From Pseudonocardia broussonetiae (GTDB lineage: Bacteria > Actinomycetota > Actinomycetes > Mycobacteriales > Pseudonocardiaceae): a DNA stretch of 64,000 bases. The position numbers and the translations under genes are program-made. Below are positions 39,452 to 47,904 of the stretch, piece after piece. Position 1 is the stretch's first letter. Each line of letters opens with the position of its first letter. The notes under the pieces are model-generated. The model ran no database searches, was not told where the DNA came from, and saw nothing but the letters and a program-made list of their open reading frames with translations. The stretch spans positions 6,889,501 to 6,953,500 of the forward strand of contig NZ_CP053564.1 in NCBI RefSeq assembly GCF_013155125.1, given 5' to 3'.

Positions 39452-40602
39452 CGCTGCGCGATCGGGCGGAGGCAGCGTTGCGGGCGTGGAATTCATACGA
39501 GATCGGGCGCGGCGCTCCAGCTGTCATCGACTTCGACTGCTATCCCGAAGGCGCTGATGCCCCGCGCACAGTGTCCAGCCGGCTCGACGCCCGGGCTGAA
39601 CTGGTCGCGTTGCAGACGGAGGCACGGAGCGTCGGTCTCATCGAGATCGAGGACCGGCTCGGCGCGAGCGTCGCCTACCTTGACGCGCTCCTCGGCGTGC
39701 GACTTCCACTCGACGAGTACGTGCGCGCAACTCAAGGCTGCTCTGCCAACGGCTGGTCGGACGAGTACATCGAGTCGGTGCGCCTGGTCTCCGTCGCAGA
39801 ACTAGATCGCCTCGACGTCGGTTGGGACGTCGATACAGCGAAGGCACTCAAGGCCACCGAGGCTCCGATTGCGGACGACGACGTGGCCGCGGTTATTCAG
39901 GCCCACGCGCGGGAGATGGAGAGCGACGTCCGCCGGCTCGCCGACACGGACGCGCCGTTTTCGGTGACCGTCGAGCATGTCGACCTCGACGTCTACTGGG
40001 CCTACTGGCTCGATGGCACCGGTTCGGACGTCCGGCTCCGCATCAACTCGCGCAACGCGAGCTTCACCGAGGTACAGGCGCGCCAGTTCGCGCTGCACGA
40101 GTTGCTCGGCCACGGGCTGCAGGGGGCAAGCTACGCGCAAAGGTGCCGGCGACAGGATGTCCCCTGGATGCGCATGACGTCCGTGCACGCTCAGCAGCAG
40201 GTCCTCTTCGAAGGGCTGGCACAGGCGTTCCCGCTGTTCGTCAGGCCGAATGACCAGCCGCTCGTTGCGCGGGTCCGCCTGGCGCATTACCTCGAGCTCG
40301 TCCGGTCAAAGCTGCACCTTGCCATCAACGGAGGCACCAGCGTGCCGGAGTGCGTGGAGATCGCCCGCGCTCATGTTCCCTTCTGGTCATCCCCGGCCAT
40401 CGGCGACATGCTTTCCGACCGCGCGGTCGACCCACTGCTGCGTAGCTACCTGTGGTCGTACCCGGCTGGCATCGACTGGTTCGTTCGGCTCGCCGACACA
40501 GCGTCATCCGAAACCAGCCACCATCTTATCCGTGAGTCCTATCGCGACCCTCTGACCCCGACCGCGCTTTCGCGCATCTGGCCGGATGGGCCCCGGCCAT
40601 AG
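39436..40602 (+). CDS. Putative HELLGH zinc metallopeptidase (388 aa), second gene of the cassette
   Basis: The key feature is FALHELLGHGLQGASYAQ: HELLGH at about residues 221-226 equals the HExxGH zinc motif of dipeptidyl-peptidase III and resembles the HE-x(3)-H motif of DUF885-type proteins. FEGLAQAFPLF, with Glu near 259, could give the third ligand. The N-terminal 150 residues are helical and acidic with no recognised domain. There is no signal peptide, so it should be cytoplasmic. It overlaps the 181-residue gene and lies tail-to-tail with the integrase, i.e. as cargo of a mobile element. Similarity outside the motif is not recognised. Confidence 0.65.
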   Translation: MGARVTLRDRAEAALRAWNSYEIGRGAPAVIDFDCYPEGADAPRTVSSRLDARAELVALQTEARSVGLIEIEDRLGASVAYLDALLGVRLPLDEYVRATQGCSANGWSDEYIESVRLVSVAELDRLDVGWDVDTAKALKATEAPIADDDVAAVIQAHAREMESDVRRLADTDAPFSVTVEHVDLDVYWAYWLDGTGSDVRLRINSRNASFTEVQARQFALHELLGHGLQGASYAQRCRRQDVPWMRMTSVHAQQQVLFEGLAQAFPLFVRPNDQPLVARVRLAHYLELVRSKLHLAINGGTSVPECVEIARAHVPFWSSPAIGDMLSDRAVDPLLRSYLWSYPAGIDWFVRLADTASSETSHHLIRESYRDPLTPTALSRIWPDGPRP

Positions 40603-40627
40603 CGGGCACCGTCCTGCGCTAGGGCAA

Positions 40628-42118
40628 TTAGCTGACAACAGTTCCTCGGCCCCGGACGACTGTCACATGCCCGGAATCAACGAGGAGAGCGACGGCGCGG
40701 TGCGCAGTACCCACGGCGACGTTATGTGAAGCTGCGATGGCCTTGATGCCTGGCAGGAACTGTCCCTGTTCCAGCTCCCTCGATCCGATTTGCCGGCGAA
40801 TCGCGTCGGCGATCACCTCGTAGGGATAGAGCTTGCGTTCGGTGTCGCAAACCGGAAGCTGCGGCACTGTCGGTCGCGACGGCATTCGCGCTCCCATGTG
40901 CCCGGCCGCGCGCTGATCCGACTCCGACACCCACGCCGCGTAGACCCTCAGCGTGGTTGTCCCTCCGCCGCCGTGTCCGAGCCGGCCCGCGACCGTCCTG
41001 ATGTCGACGCCGGCGGCGATGAGCTCCGTCGCTGAGTAGTGCCGGAGCTTGTGGAGCGACGTCGCGATGCCGAGTCGATCGGCCAGGTCGCTGTATCGCT
41101 CGCTCACCGAGTTCGGTCGCATGAATGTCGAGTTGTCCGGCGCGAGCGAGAACAGGTAGGCATCGGCGGGGACGGGCTCGCCGAGCGCGTCGCAGCGGTC
41201 CTGCAGACGCTGACGGTGCTCCGCCAGGATGTCGACGGTCTCTTCGTCGACGGCGATGCGGCGGTGTTGGTGATCCTTGGTGTCCTTCTCCCATGTGTCC
41301 CTGTTGCGCTGGCCGATGCTCCGCGATACCGAGACCACGCCGGTCGACAGGTTCACGTCCCGCCACCGCAGCGCGCAGAGTTCGCCCCGCCGCACGCCGG
41401 TCACGATCGCGAGCCACACGAGCGTGCCCCACTCCCGATCGACCCAGGCCTCAGCCAGGATCCGCGCAGCCTCCTCGGGCGACGGCGGCCGGGGCTTGGC
41501 CTTCGGTGCAGGCGGGGTCTCGGCGAAGACGATGGGATTCGACGAGATCCAGCCCCAACGCACTGCCCGGTTCAGCGCGCCGCTGATGATGAAGTGGATC
41601 TGCCGGATCGTTGCGGCCCCGAGCGGCTGGCACTCGTGCATCCGGCAGCGCTCGTCGCACTCGTGCTCGTAGGGGGTGCGGTGATCGACATAGCGCTTGC
41701 GACCGCAGTGGTTCCGGCAGCGCCGCAGTTCCGCATGGAACGAGTCGAAGGTGCGCGCGTTCAGTGCTCCGACCTGAACAGCCCCGATCAGCGGTCTGAT
41801 GTGCTTGCTGGCGTAGCCGCTGTAGGTCTCGCGGGTGCTGCGTTCCCACCTGCTCAACTCGAAGTGCTGGTCCAGCAGATGGTTCATCGTCACACCGGTT
41901 CGCGGCTGGCGCTCTTCATCGACCTGGTTCAGGAGACGGGTGCGGGCGGCCTCTGCCTGCCGCGCCGCCTTCGGCCCAGGCGGAATCAGCTCGACCAGGT
42001 TCCGCCGCCGCCCGGTGACTGCGTCCATGCCGGCGTAGACACGCACGCGGAGGCCCCCGCTCGGCAGCACGTCGATTGCGCCACGAGCGCGACGCCGCCC
42101 TGCACCGTGGGAAGCCAT
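40628..42118 (-). CDS. Tyrosine recombinase/integrase with C-terminal GntR winged-helix domain (496 aa)
   Basis: Arm- and core-binding parts span residues 1-200, with a Cys/His-rich insertion (CRNHCGRKRY...HECDERCRMHEC) common in actinobacterial integrases. The catalytic domain has TGVRRGELCALRW (Arg, near 243), LHKLRHYSA (HxxR, near 358), LGHGGGGTTTLRVYAAW (His and nucleophile Tyr near 391). From about residue 425 the protein continues as a GntR-type winged helix (YPYEVIADAIRRQIGSRELE, HNVAVGTAHRAVALLVDSGH). It starts 93 bases from the 3' end of the CAT tRNA, the standard place for an integrase of an element inserted in that tRNA. Confidence 0.9.
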   Translation of the reverse strand: MASHGAGRRRARGAIDVLPSGGLRVRVYAGMDAVTGRRRNLVELIPPGPKAARQAEAARTRLLNQVDEERQPRTGVTMNHLLDQHFELSRWERSTRETYSGYASKHIRPLIGAVQVGALNARTFDSFHAELRRCRNHCGRKRYVDHRTPYEHECDERCRMHECQPLGAATIRQIHFIISGALNRAVRWGWISSNPIVFAETPPAPKAKPRPPSPEEAARILAEAWVDREWGTLVWLAIVTGVRRGELCALRWRDVNLSTGVVSVSRSIGQRNRDTWEKDTKDHQHRRIAVDEETVDILAEHRQRLQDRCDALGEPVPADAYLFSLAPDNSTFMRPNSVSERYSDLADRLGIATSLHKLRHYSATELIAAGVDIRTVAGRLGHGGGGTTTLRVYAAWVSESDQRAAGHMGARMPSRPTVPQLPVCDTERKLYPYEVIADAIRRQIGSRELEQGQFLPGIKAIAASHNVAVGTAHRAVALLVDSGHVTVVRGRGTVVS

Positions 42119-42140
42119 GGCCGGAGCGTACCTCTAGTTG

Positions 42141-42159
42141 GTGTCACAACTCGTGTCAC
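42141..42159. promoter_or_regulatory. Direct GTGTCAC repeats upstream of the integrase
   Basis: GTGTCAC at 42141-42147 and 42153-42159, a 12-base period, in the space between the integrase start and the tRNA 3' end. Candidate arm-type sites for the recombinase or an operator for its own GntR domain. Confidence 0.4.
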
Positions 42160-42210
42160 GCAACCTGCACAGCCATTCGCCTCGAACCCTGTATGTACTG
42201 GTAGAGGCTG

Positions 42211-42285
42211 TGGGGCGGGTGGGGCTCGAACCCACGACCTGACGGATTATGAGTCCGCTGCTCTGACCAGCTGAGCTACCGCCCC
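42211..42285 (-). tRNA. tRNA with anticodon CAT (elongator Met or Ile2)
   Basis: Full cloverleaf on the minus strand: acceptor GGGGCGG / CCGCCCC, D-arm GCTCAGCTGGTCAGAGC, anticodon arm CGGA-CTCATAA-TCCG, T-arm GTGGG-TTCGAGC-CCCAC, discriminator A. CCA is not encoded. CAT can be elongator methionine or the lysidine-modified isoleucine tRNA; the sequence alone does not settle it. Its 3' end faces the integrase gene, making it the likely integration site of the island to the left. Confidence 0.92.
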
Positions 42286-42528
42286 TCGGGGCGCGAGGCT
42301 AGCCGATCCCGCGTCCCGATCCCCGACCCCGTGCGGCCCCCATGCCGCCCGTCGTCGCTCCCGTCCGTCAGCGCCGGACCGACCCGTTCGGGCATCGGTG
42401 TCCAGTTCGACTCCAACCGGTGGAACGCCCTTGCCACCGGACACCGCATCGGGCGATCATTTCTGAGCACCGTCCGAAGTACATCGGTCACGGAGCGTCA
42501 GTAAGCCACGACGTTCAAGGAGACGACC

Positions 42529-42705
42529 ATGCCGGTCAACGATGATGCCAGCGGTGACTACGGGTACGACCTCGCCCACGAGATGAAGGCGATCCTCAAC
42601 CTCCCGACGAGCCGCAGGCGCGCCCCCGTCTCCGGCCGGATGGCGGGTCGCGAGCTCGACCTCGACGGCGGCGACTTCGGCTACGACCAGGCGCACGAGC
42701 ACTGA
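42529..42705 (+). CDS. Short acidic protein with a duplicated DxGYDxAHE motif (58 aa)
   Basis: ATG at 42529 follows AAGGAGA at an ideal distance. The product contains SGDYGYDLAHEMKAI near the start and GDFGYDQAHEH at its very end, i.e. the motif D[YF]GYD[LQ]AHE twice, separated by a basic RRRAP linker. No known family is recognised. It lies 40 bases before the M13 peptidase gene on the same strand, so it may be co-transcribed with it. Good ribosome binding site and internal repeat argue for a real gene. Confidence 0.7.
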   Translation: MPVNDDASGDYGYDLAHEMKAILNLPTSRRRAPVSGRMAGRELDLDGGDFGYDQAHEH

Positions 42706-42744
42706 TCCCTCTGCGGGGGCCGCTCCTCCTGGCACGATGGGTGC

Positions 42745-44691
42745 ATGACTTCGACCCCCACGACCTCGTCGACCCGTAGCGGTCTGGACCTGCAGTGGGT
42801 CGACGCGGGCACCCGTCCGCAGGACGACCTGTTCTCGCACGTCAACGGCCGCTGGATCAGCACGCACGAGATCCCCGACGACCGCGCGCAGGACGGCGCC
42901 TTCCGCGTCCTGCGCGACAACGCGGAGGCCGACGTCCGCGCGATCGTCGAGGAGGCGGGGCCGGGTCCCGTCGCCGACCTGTACGCGTCGTTCATGGACG
43001 TCGAGCGGATCGAGGCGGCGGGCGTCGCACCGCTCACGCCCCTGCTCGACGAGGCGGCCGGCGCCCCCGACCGCGCCGCGCTGGCCGCCGTGCTGGGCCG
43101 CCGGCAGCGGGAGGGGCGGGCGGCGCTGTTCGGCGCGTTCGTCTCCACCGACGCGAAGGACTCCACGCGCTACCTGGTGCACCTGTCGCAGTCCGGCCTC
43201 GGGCTGCCCGACGAGTCGTACTACCGCGAGGAGTCCTCGGCCGGTATCCGGGAGGAGTACGTCGCCCACCTGCGTCGGCTGTGCGCGCTCGTCGGGCTCC
43301 CCGACCACGCCGACACCGTCATGGAGCTGGAGACGGCGCTGGCCGCGGAGTCGTGGGACCGCGTCACCAACCGCGACGCCGAGAAGACCTACACGCTGAT
43401 GACGCTGGGCGAGCTCCGCGCGTCGGCGCCCGAGTTCGACTGGGAGCCCTTCCTCGCCGCGCTCGGGGCGCCCGACGGAGCGTTCGACGAGGTCGTCGTG
43501 CGCCAGCCGAGCTTCGTCACCGCCGCGGCCCGGCTGTGGGCCGAGCGTCCGCTGGAGCAGTGGAAGGCCTGGCTCGCGGTGCACACCGCGTCGGCCTGCG
43601 CGGGCTACCTGAACGAGGACGTCGTGCAGGAGAGCTTCGCGTTCCACGGCCGCACGCTGTCGGGCACGCCGACGCTGCGGGAGCGGTGGAAGCGCGGCGT
43701 CTCGCTCGTGGAGGACGCGCTGGGCGAGGACCTCGGCAAGCTCTACGTCGAGCGGCACTTCCCGGCGTCGTCGAAGGAGCGGATGGTCGAGCTCGTCGCG
43801 AACCTCGTCGAGGCCTACCGGCAGTCGATCTCCACGCTCGACTGGATGAGCCCCGAGACGCGGCAGCGCGCGCTCGACAAGCTGGAGCGGTTCACCCCCA
43901 AGATCGGCTACCCGGACACCTGGAAGGACTACTCCTCCCTCGTCGTGCGCGCCGACGACCTGCTCGGCAACGTCGCCCGCGCCGGCGAGTGGATGACCGA
44001 CTTCCAGCTCGCGAAGATCGGGCAGCCGGTCGACCACGACGAGTGGTTCATGACGCCGCAGACGGTCAACGCCTACTACCACCCCCGGATGAACGAGATC
44101 GTCTTCCCGGCCGCGATCCTGCAGCCGCCGTTCTTCGACCCCGAGGCCGACGACGCCGCCAACTACGGCGGCATCGGTGCGGTCATCGGGCACGAGATCG
44201 GGCACGGGTTCGACGACCAGGGCAGCAAGTACGACGGCGACGGCAACATGGTCGACTGGTGGACCCCCGAGGACCGCGCGGAGTTCGACCGCCGCTCGTC
44301 GGCGCTGATCGCCCAGTACGACGCGCTGTCGCCGATCGGGCTGCCCGACCACAAGGTCAACGGCGCGCTCACCGTCGGGGAGAACATCGGCGACCTCGGC
44401 GGGTTGACGATCGCCCTCAAGGCCTACGCGATCGCCACCGCCGACCAGGAGCCGCCGGTCATCGACGGCCTCACCGGCGTGCAGCGCGTGCTGTTCGGGT
44501 GGGCGCAGGTGTGGCGGGCCGTCACGCGCGACGCGGAGGCGATCCGCCGCCTGGCGCTCGACCCGCACTCCCCGCCGGACCTGCGGTGCAACGCCGTCGT
44601 CACCAACCTCGACGCGTTCCACGAGGCGTTCGACGTGCAGGAGACCGACGCGCTGTTCACCCCGCCCGGCAAGCGCGTCCGGATCTGGTGA
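42745..44691 (+). CDS. M13-family zinc metallopeptidase, PepO/neprilysin type (648 aa)
   Basis: Zinc site VIGHEIGHGFDDQG (HExxH) in the C-terminal half and the third-ligand motif GENIGDLGGL about 60 residues later; MNEIVFPAAILQPPFF and NAYYHP are substrate-cleft segments of the family. The C-terminus VRIW equals the conserved CxxW-like end, here without Cys. The N-terminal helical domain starts DDLFSHVNGRWISTHEIP. No signal peptide is visible, so it is cytoplasmic like other actinobacterial PepO proteins. It degrades peptides; physiological substrate unknown. Confidence 0.93.
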   Translation: MTSTPTTSSTRSGLDLQWVDAGTRPQDDLFSHVNGRWISTHEIPDDRAQDGAFRVLRDNAEADVRAIVEEAGPGPVADLYASFMDVERIEAAGVAPLTPLLDEAAGAPDRAALAAVLGRRQREGRAALFGAFVSTDAKDSTRYLVHLSQSGLGLPDESYYREESSAGIREEYVAHLRRLCALVGLPDHADTVMELETALAAESWDRVTNRDAEKTYTLMTLGELRASAPEFDWEPFLAALGAPDGAFDEVVVRQPSFVTAAARLWAERPLEQWKAWLAVHTASACAGYLNEDVVQESFAFHGRTLSGTPTLRERWKRGVSLVEDALGEDLGKLYVERHFPASSKERMVELVANLVEAYRQSISTLDWMSPETRQRALDKLERFTPKIGYPDTWKDYSSLVVRADDLLGNVARAGEWMTDFQLAKIGQPVDHDEWFMTPQTVNAYYHPRMNEIVFPAAILQPPFFDPEADDAANYGGIGAVIGHEIGHGFDDQGSKYDGDGNMVDWWTPEDRAEFDRRSSALIAQYDALSPIGLPDHKVNGALTVGENIGDLGGLTIALKAYAIATADQEPPVIDGLTGVQRVLFGWAQVWRAVTRDAEAIRRLALDPHSPPDLRCNAVVTNLDAFHEAFDVQETDALFTPPGKRVRIW

Positions 44692-44694
44692 CCC

Positions 44695-45651
44695 CCTCGC
44701 CGCAGACAGCCGCCGCGCCCACTCCCGGCAGCGGTCGGCGAGCTCGGGCGGGTCGAGCACCGCGAAGTCGTGCCCGAGCAGCACCACGTGCACCAGCACG
44801 TGGTCGAGGGTGGCGGCGCCGGTGCGCAGCTCGCACCGCCCGCTCCCCCGGTCCACCACCACCCCCGCCGACGCGGGGACCTGCGCGCGGACCGTCTCCG
44901 CCGGGGCGTGGACGAGGATCCGCGCCCGCTGGGCGTAGACCCGGCTGGCCACGCCCTCCTGCACGTAGGCGGCCGCGTCGGGGGCGTCTCGGGGGCGGAA
45001 GTACCAGGTCCGGGCGGCCACGTCGCTCATGCGGTCGACGCGGAAGCTGCGCCAGTCGTCGCGGTCGAGGTCGTAGGCCAGCAGGTACCAGCGCCGGTCC
45101 GACGCGACGAGCCGGTGCGGTTCGGTGCGCCGGCGGTGCAGCCCGTCGCCCGAGGGGTAGTCGAAGCCGGTCTCGACCGCGTCGCGGCAGGCGCGGGCGA
45201 GCGTCATCAGCACGTCCGGGTCGACCGGGGTGCGGCCGCCGTCGAACGACTCCACCGACCCCGACAGCGCCCGCACCTCGTGGCGCAGCCGGGTCGGCAG
45301 CACGCGGTCGAGCTTGGTGAGCGCGCGCAGCGCCGCGTCGCCCGCCCCGGCGACGGCCCCGCCCGCGCCGGCCAGCAGCGAGACCGCGGTGGCGATCGCC
45401 TCCTCGTCGTCGAGCAGCAGCGGCGGCAGGTCCCGGCCCGCGCCGAGCCGGTAGCCGCCGCCGACGCCCTGCCCGGCGTGCACCGGGTAGCCCAGCGTCC
45501 GCAGCCGCCCGACGTCGCGGCGCACCGTCCGCGGCGTGACGCCGAGCCGCCCGGCCAGCTCCGGCCCGGTCCACACCGCGCGCTGCTGCAGCAGCCCGAG
45601 CAGCGTCAGCACCCGCTCGGTCGTCCCCCGCTCCGCGTCCACGGGTCCCAT
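44695..45651 (-). CDS. HTH/WYL-domain transcriptional regulator, 3' end uncertain
   Basis: N-terminal HTH (VLTLLGLLQQRAVWTGPELA, LGVTPRTVRRDVGRLRTLGY), then a WYL domain (RRTEPHRLVASDRRWYLLAY, DDWRSFRVDRMSD) and WCX-type tail ending ADRCREWARRL near 44710. Families of this type end there, but no stop occurs in frame; the frame stays open through the whole antisense strand of the M13 gene to 42457. The stop has either been lost or is hidden by a frameshift: a shift near 44700 would stop at 44657. Divergent from the DinB-like gene at 45705, its likely target. Confidence 0.8.
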
Positions 45652-45704
45652 CCTGCCCCGGATAGCGGACCGATCCTGTCCGCCAGGGGTGCCAGGCTGT
45701 TCCC

Positions 45705-46280
45705 ATGGACGCCCCACCGAACTGGAACCGGATGGTGCGCGACCAGTGGGAGTTCCACTGGGAGCACCAGCTGCGCGACCGCCTCGCCGGCCTCACCGAC
45801 GACGAGTACCTCTGGTCGCCCGTGCCCGACGCCTGGAGCGTGCGCCCCCGCGGCGCGTCGCCCTCGCAGTTCGGCGCGGGCGCCTTCCTCATCGACTACG
45901 CCATCCCCGAGCCGACCCCCGCCCCCTTCACGACGATCGCGTGGCGGCTGGGCCACGTCGTCGTCGGGGTGCTCGCGGTGCGCAACGCGGCGCACTTCGG
46001 CGCACCGCCCGCGTCGTACCAGGACTGGGAGTACGCGGGCGACGCCGCCACGGCGCTCGACCAGCTCCACACCCAGCTCGCCACCTGGACCGCCGGGGTG
46101 CGCGCCCTCGGCGACGACGGCCTCCTGGTGCCGCTGGGCGAGAAGGAGCCCTACCCGGAGCTGCCGATGGGCGACCTCGTCCTGCACGTCCAGCGCGAGC
46201 TGATCCACCACCTGTCCGAGGTCTGCCTGCTGCGCGACCTGCACCTCCACACCCGTCCCACGACCGGAGCCGCCCGATGA
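45705..46280 (+). CDS. DinB-superfamily protein (191 aa)
   Basis: Four-helix-bundle protein: MVRDQWEFHWEHQLRDRLAG at the start, then RLGHVVVGVLAVRNAAHFG and VLHVQRELIHHLSEVCLLRD, each giving one of the three His expected for the metal site. Related actinobacterial proteins are often thiol-dependent transferases or unknowns. Divergent from the WYL regulator, 53 bases away, and overlapping the VOC gene by 4 bases (ATGA), so the two form an operon. Confidence 0.8.
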   Translation: MDAPPNWNRMVRDQWEFHWEHQLRDRLAGLTDDEYLWSPVPDAWSVRPRGASPSQFGAGAFLIDYAIPEPTPAPFTTIAWRLGHVVVGVLAVRNAAHFGAPPASYQDWEYAGDAATALDQLHTQLATWTAGVRALGDDGLLVPLGEKEPYPELPMGDLVLHVQRELIHHLSEVCLLRDLHLHTRPTTGAAR

Positions 46281-46738
46281 GCCGCCACGTCCAGGTCACC
46301 TTCGACGCCCACGACCCCCGCGCCCTGTCGACGTTCTGGCGCGACGTCCTCGGCTACGTCCACCCCGGCCCGCCCGGCGTCGACGTGCCCGAGGGCGCCG
46401 ACCCGCTGGCCGCGTGGGACGACTTCCTCGCACGGCTCGGCGTGCCGGAGGCCGAGCGGGGGGCGAAGTCGGCCATCGAGGACCCCGACGGCCACGGCCC
46501 GCGGATCTTCTTCCAGCAGGTGCCCGAGGACAAGGTCGTGAAGAACCGCCTGCACCTCGACGTCCGCGCGGCGCCCGGGCTGAGCGGCGACGAGCGGATG
46601 GCGGCGCTGGAGGCGGAGTGCGAGCGGCTGGTCGCGCTGGGCGCCGCGCGGATCCGGCGCGACGAGCCCGAGCCGCCGATGAGCGCGGGCTTCATCGTCA
46701 TGGCCGACCCCGAGGGCAACGAGTTCTGCCTGGACTGA
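46277..46738 (+). CDS. VOC (glyoxalase-like) superfamily protein (153 aa)
   Basis: One VOC-fold domain: HVQVTFDAHDPRALSTFWRD and VLGY at the start, NRLHLDVRAAPG in the middle, and GFIVMADPEGNEFCLD at the end, typical of the glyoxalase-like VOC group. Second gene of the DinB-VOC operon and ends at a strong terminator. Members include bleomycin-resistance-like and metal-dependent enzymes; substrate unknown. Confidence 0.85.
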   Translation: MSRHVQVTFDAHDPRALSTFWRDVLGYVHPGPPGVDVPEGADPLAAWDDFLARLGVPEAERGAKSAIEDPDGHGPRIFFQQVPEDKVVKNRLHLDVRAAPGLSGDERMAALEAECERLVALGAARIRRDEPEPPMSAGFIVMADPEGNEFCLD

Positions 46739-46751
46739 CCCCCGACGCGCG

Positions 46752-46784
46752 GGAGCCGGGCGACCCGTCGGGGTGCCCGGCTCC
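46752..46784. terminator. Hairpin between convergent VOC and DoxX genes
   Basis: GGAGCCGGGC at 46752-46761 and GCCCGGCTCC at 46775-46784 form a perfect 10-base stem with a 13-base loop. It lies between the ends of two converging genes (46738 and 46804), so it can serve both. Confidence 0.75.
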
Positions 46785-46803
46785 GCGGCGGACGTGCGTG
46801 GGA

Positions 46804-47847
46804 TCAGGCGGAGGACAGGGCGTGCACGCGCTTGCGCGCGTCCTTGGCGGCACCCTCGGCCTGGAGGGCGATCTCGGCACCGACGGCGGACGCGCGGGCG
46901 GCGAGGTCGTGGCCCAGCGTGGCGGCCTGCGTGGCGACCTGGTCGAGCACGACGGGGCCGCGCTTCTCCATGTCCCGGCGCTTCTTCGCCGCCTGCTTGG
47001 CGAGCTGCTTGCGCTGCTTGGCGGTGCGCTTGAGCAGCTCGGCGCGGCGCTTCTCCCCGGCCTTCTGCAGATCGGCGCCGCGCTTCTCGGCGAGGACCTG
47101 CAGCGCCGCCCCGCGCTTCTCGGCCTTCTTCGCCGCGCGGGCGGCGCGCGCGGAGAGGTCCTGCGACAGCTCCGACGCGCGGGAGGAGGCCTCGGTGCCC
47201 GCCGCGGAGAGCTGCGTGCCGGCCTTCTGCGCGAGCGAGGAGACGGCGGCACTCGCACCCGGGGCCATGCCGACGAGACCGGCGGCGACGCCGCCGACCG
47301 CGCCCGAGGCGTCCTGCGCGACCGCGCTGACGCGCTCGCCGATGCCGGGGCCGGAGGTCTCGGTCAGCCCGGCGACCGCGGCCTGGGCGGCACGGGCGGC
47401 GCGCCGGCCCCGCCAGGCCACCGACGGCTTGCCCTCGGTGTCGGCGGAGGCGATGAGCAGGCCGCCGAGGAGACCGACGTTCTTGAGGAAGTGGATCTGC
47501 TGCTGGGCCTTCGCCTGCTCGTCCTCCTCCTCCCAGAACCGGTGGGCGGCCAGGGTGGTCGGGATGAGCGACGCGGCCAGCGCGGTGGAGGCCAGGCGCG
47601 GGAACTTGCCCAGTGCCAGCATCGAGCCGGCGACGATCTTCACGCCGGCGTCGATCTTGATGAGCATCTCGTCGTCGGGCCGCTGGTCGATCGGCGCCAC
47701 CTCGACGGCCTTGTCGACCGCCGGGGAGACCGCGTCGAGGACCGGCTTGGCCACCTGGACGTGCCCCTGGGGCGCCTTGAGCGCGTTGATGCCGCCCTGG
47801 ATGAACAGAGCGGCCAGCATGGGTCGAGCGACTCGTCGAAGCAGCAT
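46804..47847 (-). CDS. DoxX-family membrane protein with long Lys/Ala-rich tail (347 aa)
   Basis: The N-terminal 160 residues are a DoxX-type membrane domain (RRVARPMLAALFIQGGINAL, IVAGSMLALGKFPRLAST, NVGLLGGLLIASADTEG). After residue 200 the protein becomes an Ala/Lys/Arg/Glu-rich helical tail with repeats such as EKRGAALQVLAEKRGADLQK, probably a long coiled coil in the cytoplasm. The tail is about as long as the membrane part and is unusual for the family. ATG at 47847 is the family start. Confidence 0.82.
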   Translation of the reverse strand: MLLRRVARPMLAALFIQGGINALKAPQGHVQVAKPVLDAVSPAVDKAVEVAPIDQRPDDEMLIKIDAGVKIVAGSMLALGKFPRLASTALAASLIPTTLAAHRFWEEEDEQAKAQQQIHFLKNVGLLGGLLIASADTEGKPSVAWRGRRAARAAQAAVAGLTETSGPGIGERVSAVAQDASGAVGGVAAGLVGMAPGASAAVSSLAQKAGTQLSAAGTEASSRASELSQDLSARAARAAKKAEKRGAALQVLAEKRGADLQKAGEKRRAELLKRTAKQRKQLAKQAAKKRRDMEKRGPVVLDQVATQAATLGHDLAARASAVGAEIALQAEGAAKDARKRVHALSSA

Positions 47848-47904
47848 GTCGGGCAGTTCCCCATCCTGGGTCGGGCGAAACACCGGCGGTGCCATCATTC
47901 CGCT

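Noticed and set aside
42211..42285. tRNA-Val remnant at 38381 and this tRNA as the two ends of one element
   Set aside because: Their T-arms and acceptor stems differ, so they cannot be a duplicated attachment site.
42795..45320. 841-codon plus-strand frame across the M13 gene and the WYL gene
   Set aside because: Out-of-frame shadow with Arg/Pro-rich content; the M13 frame itself shows all catalytic motifs.
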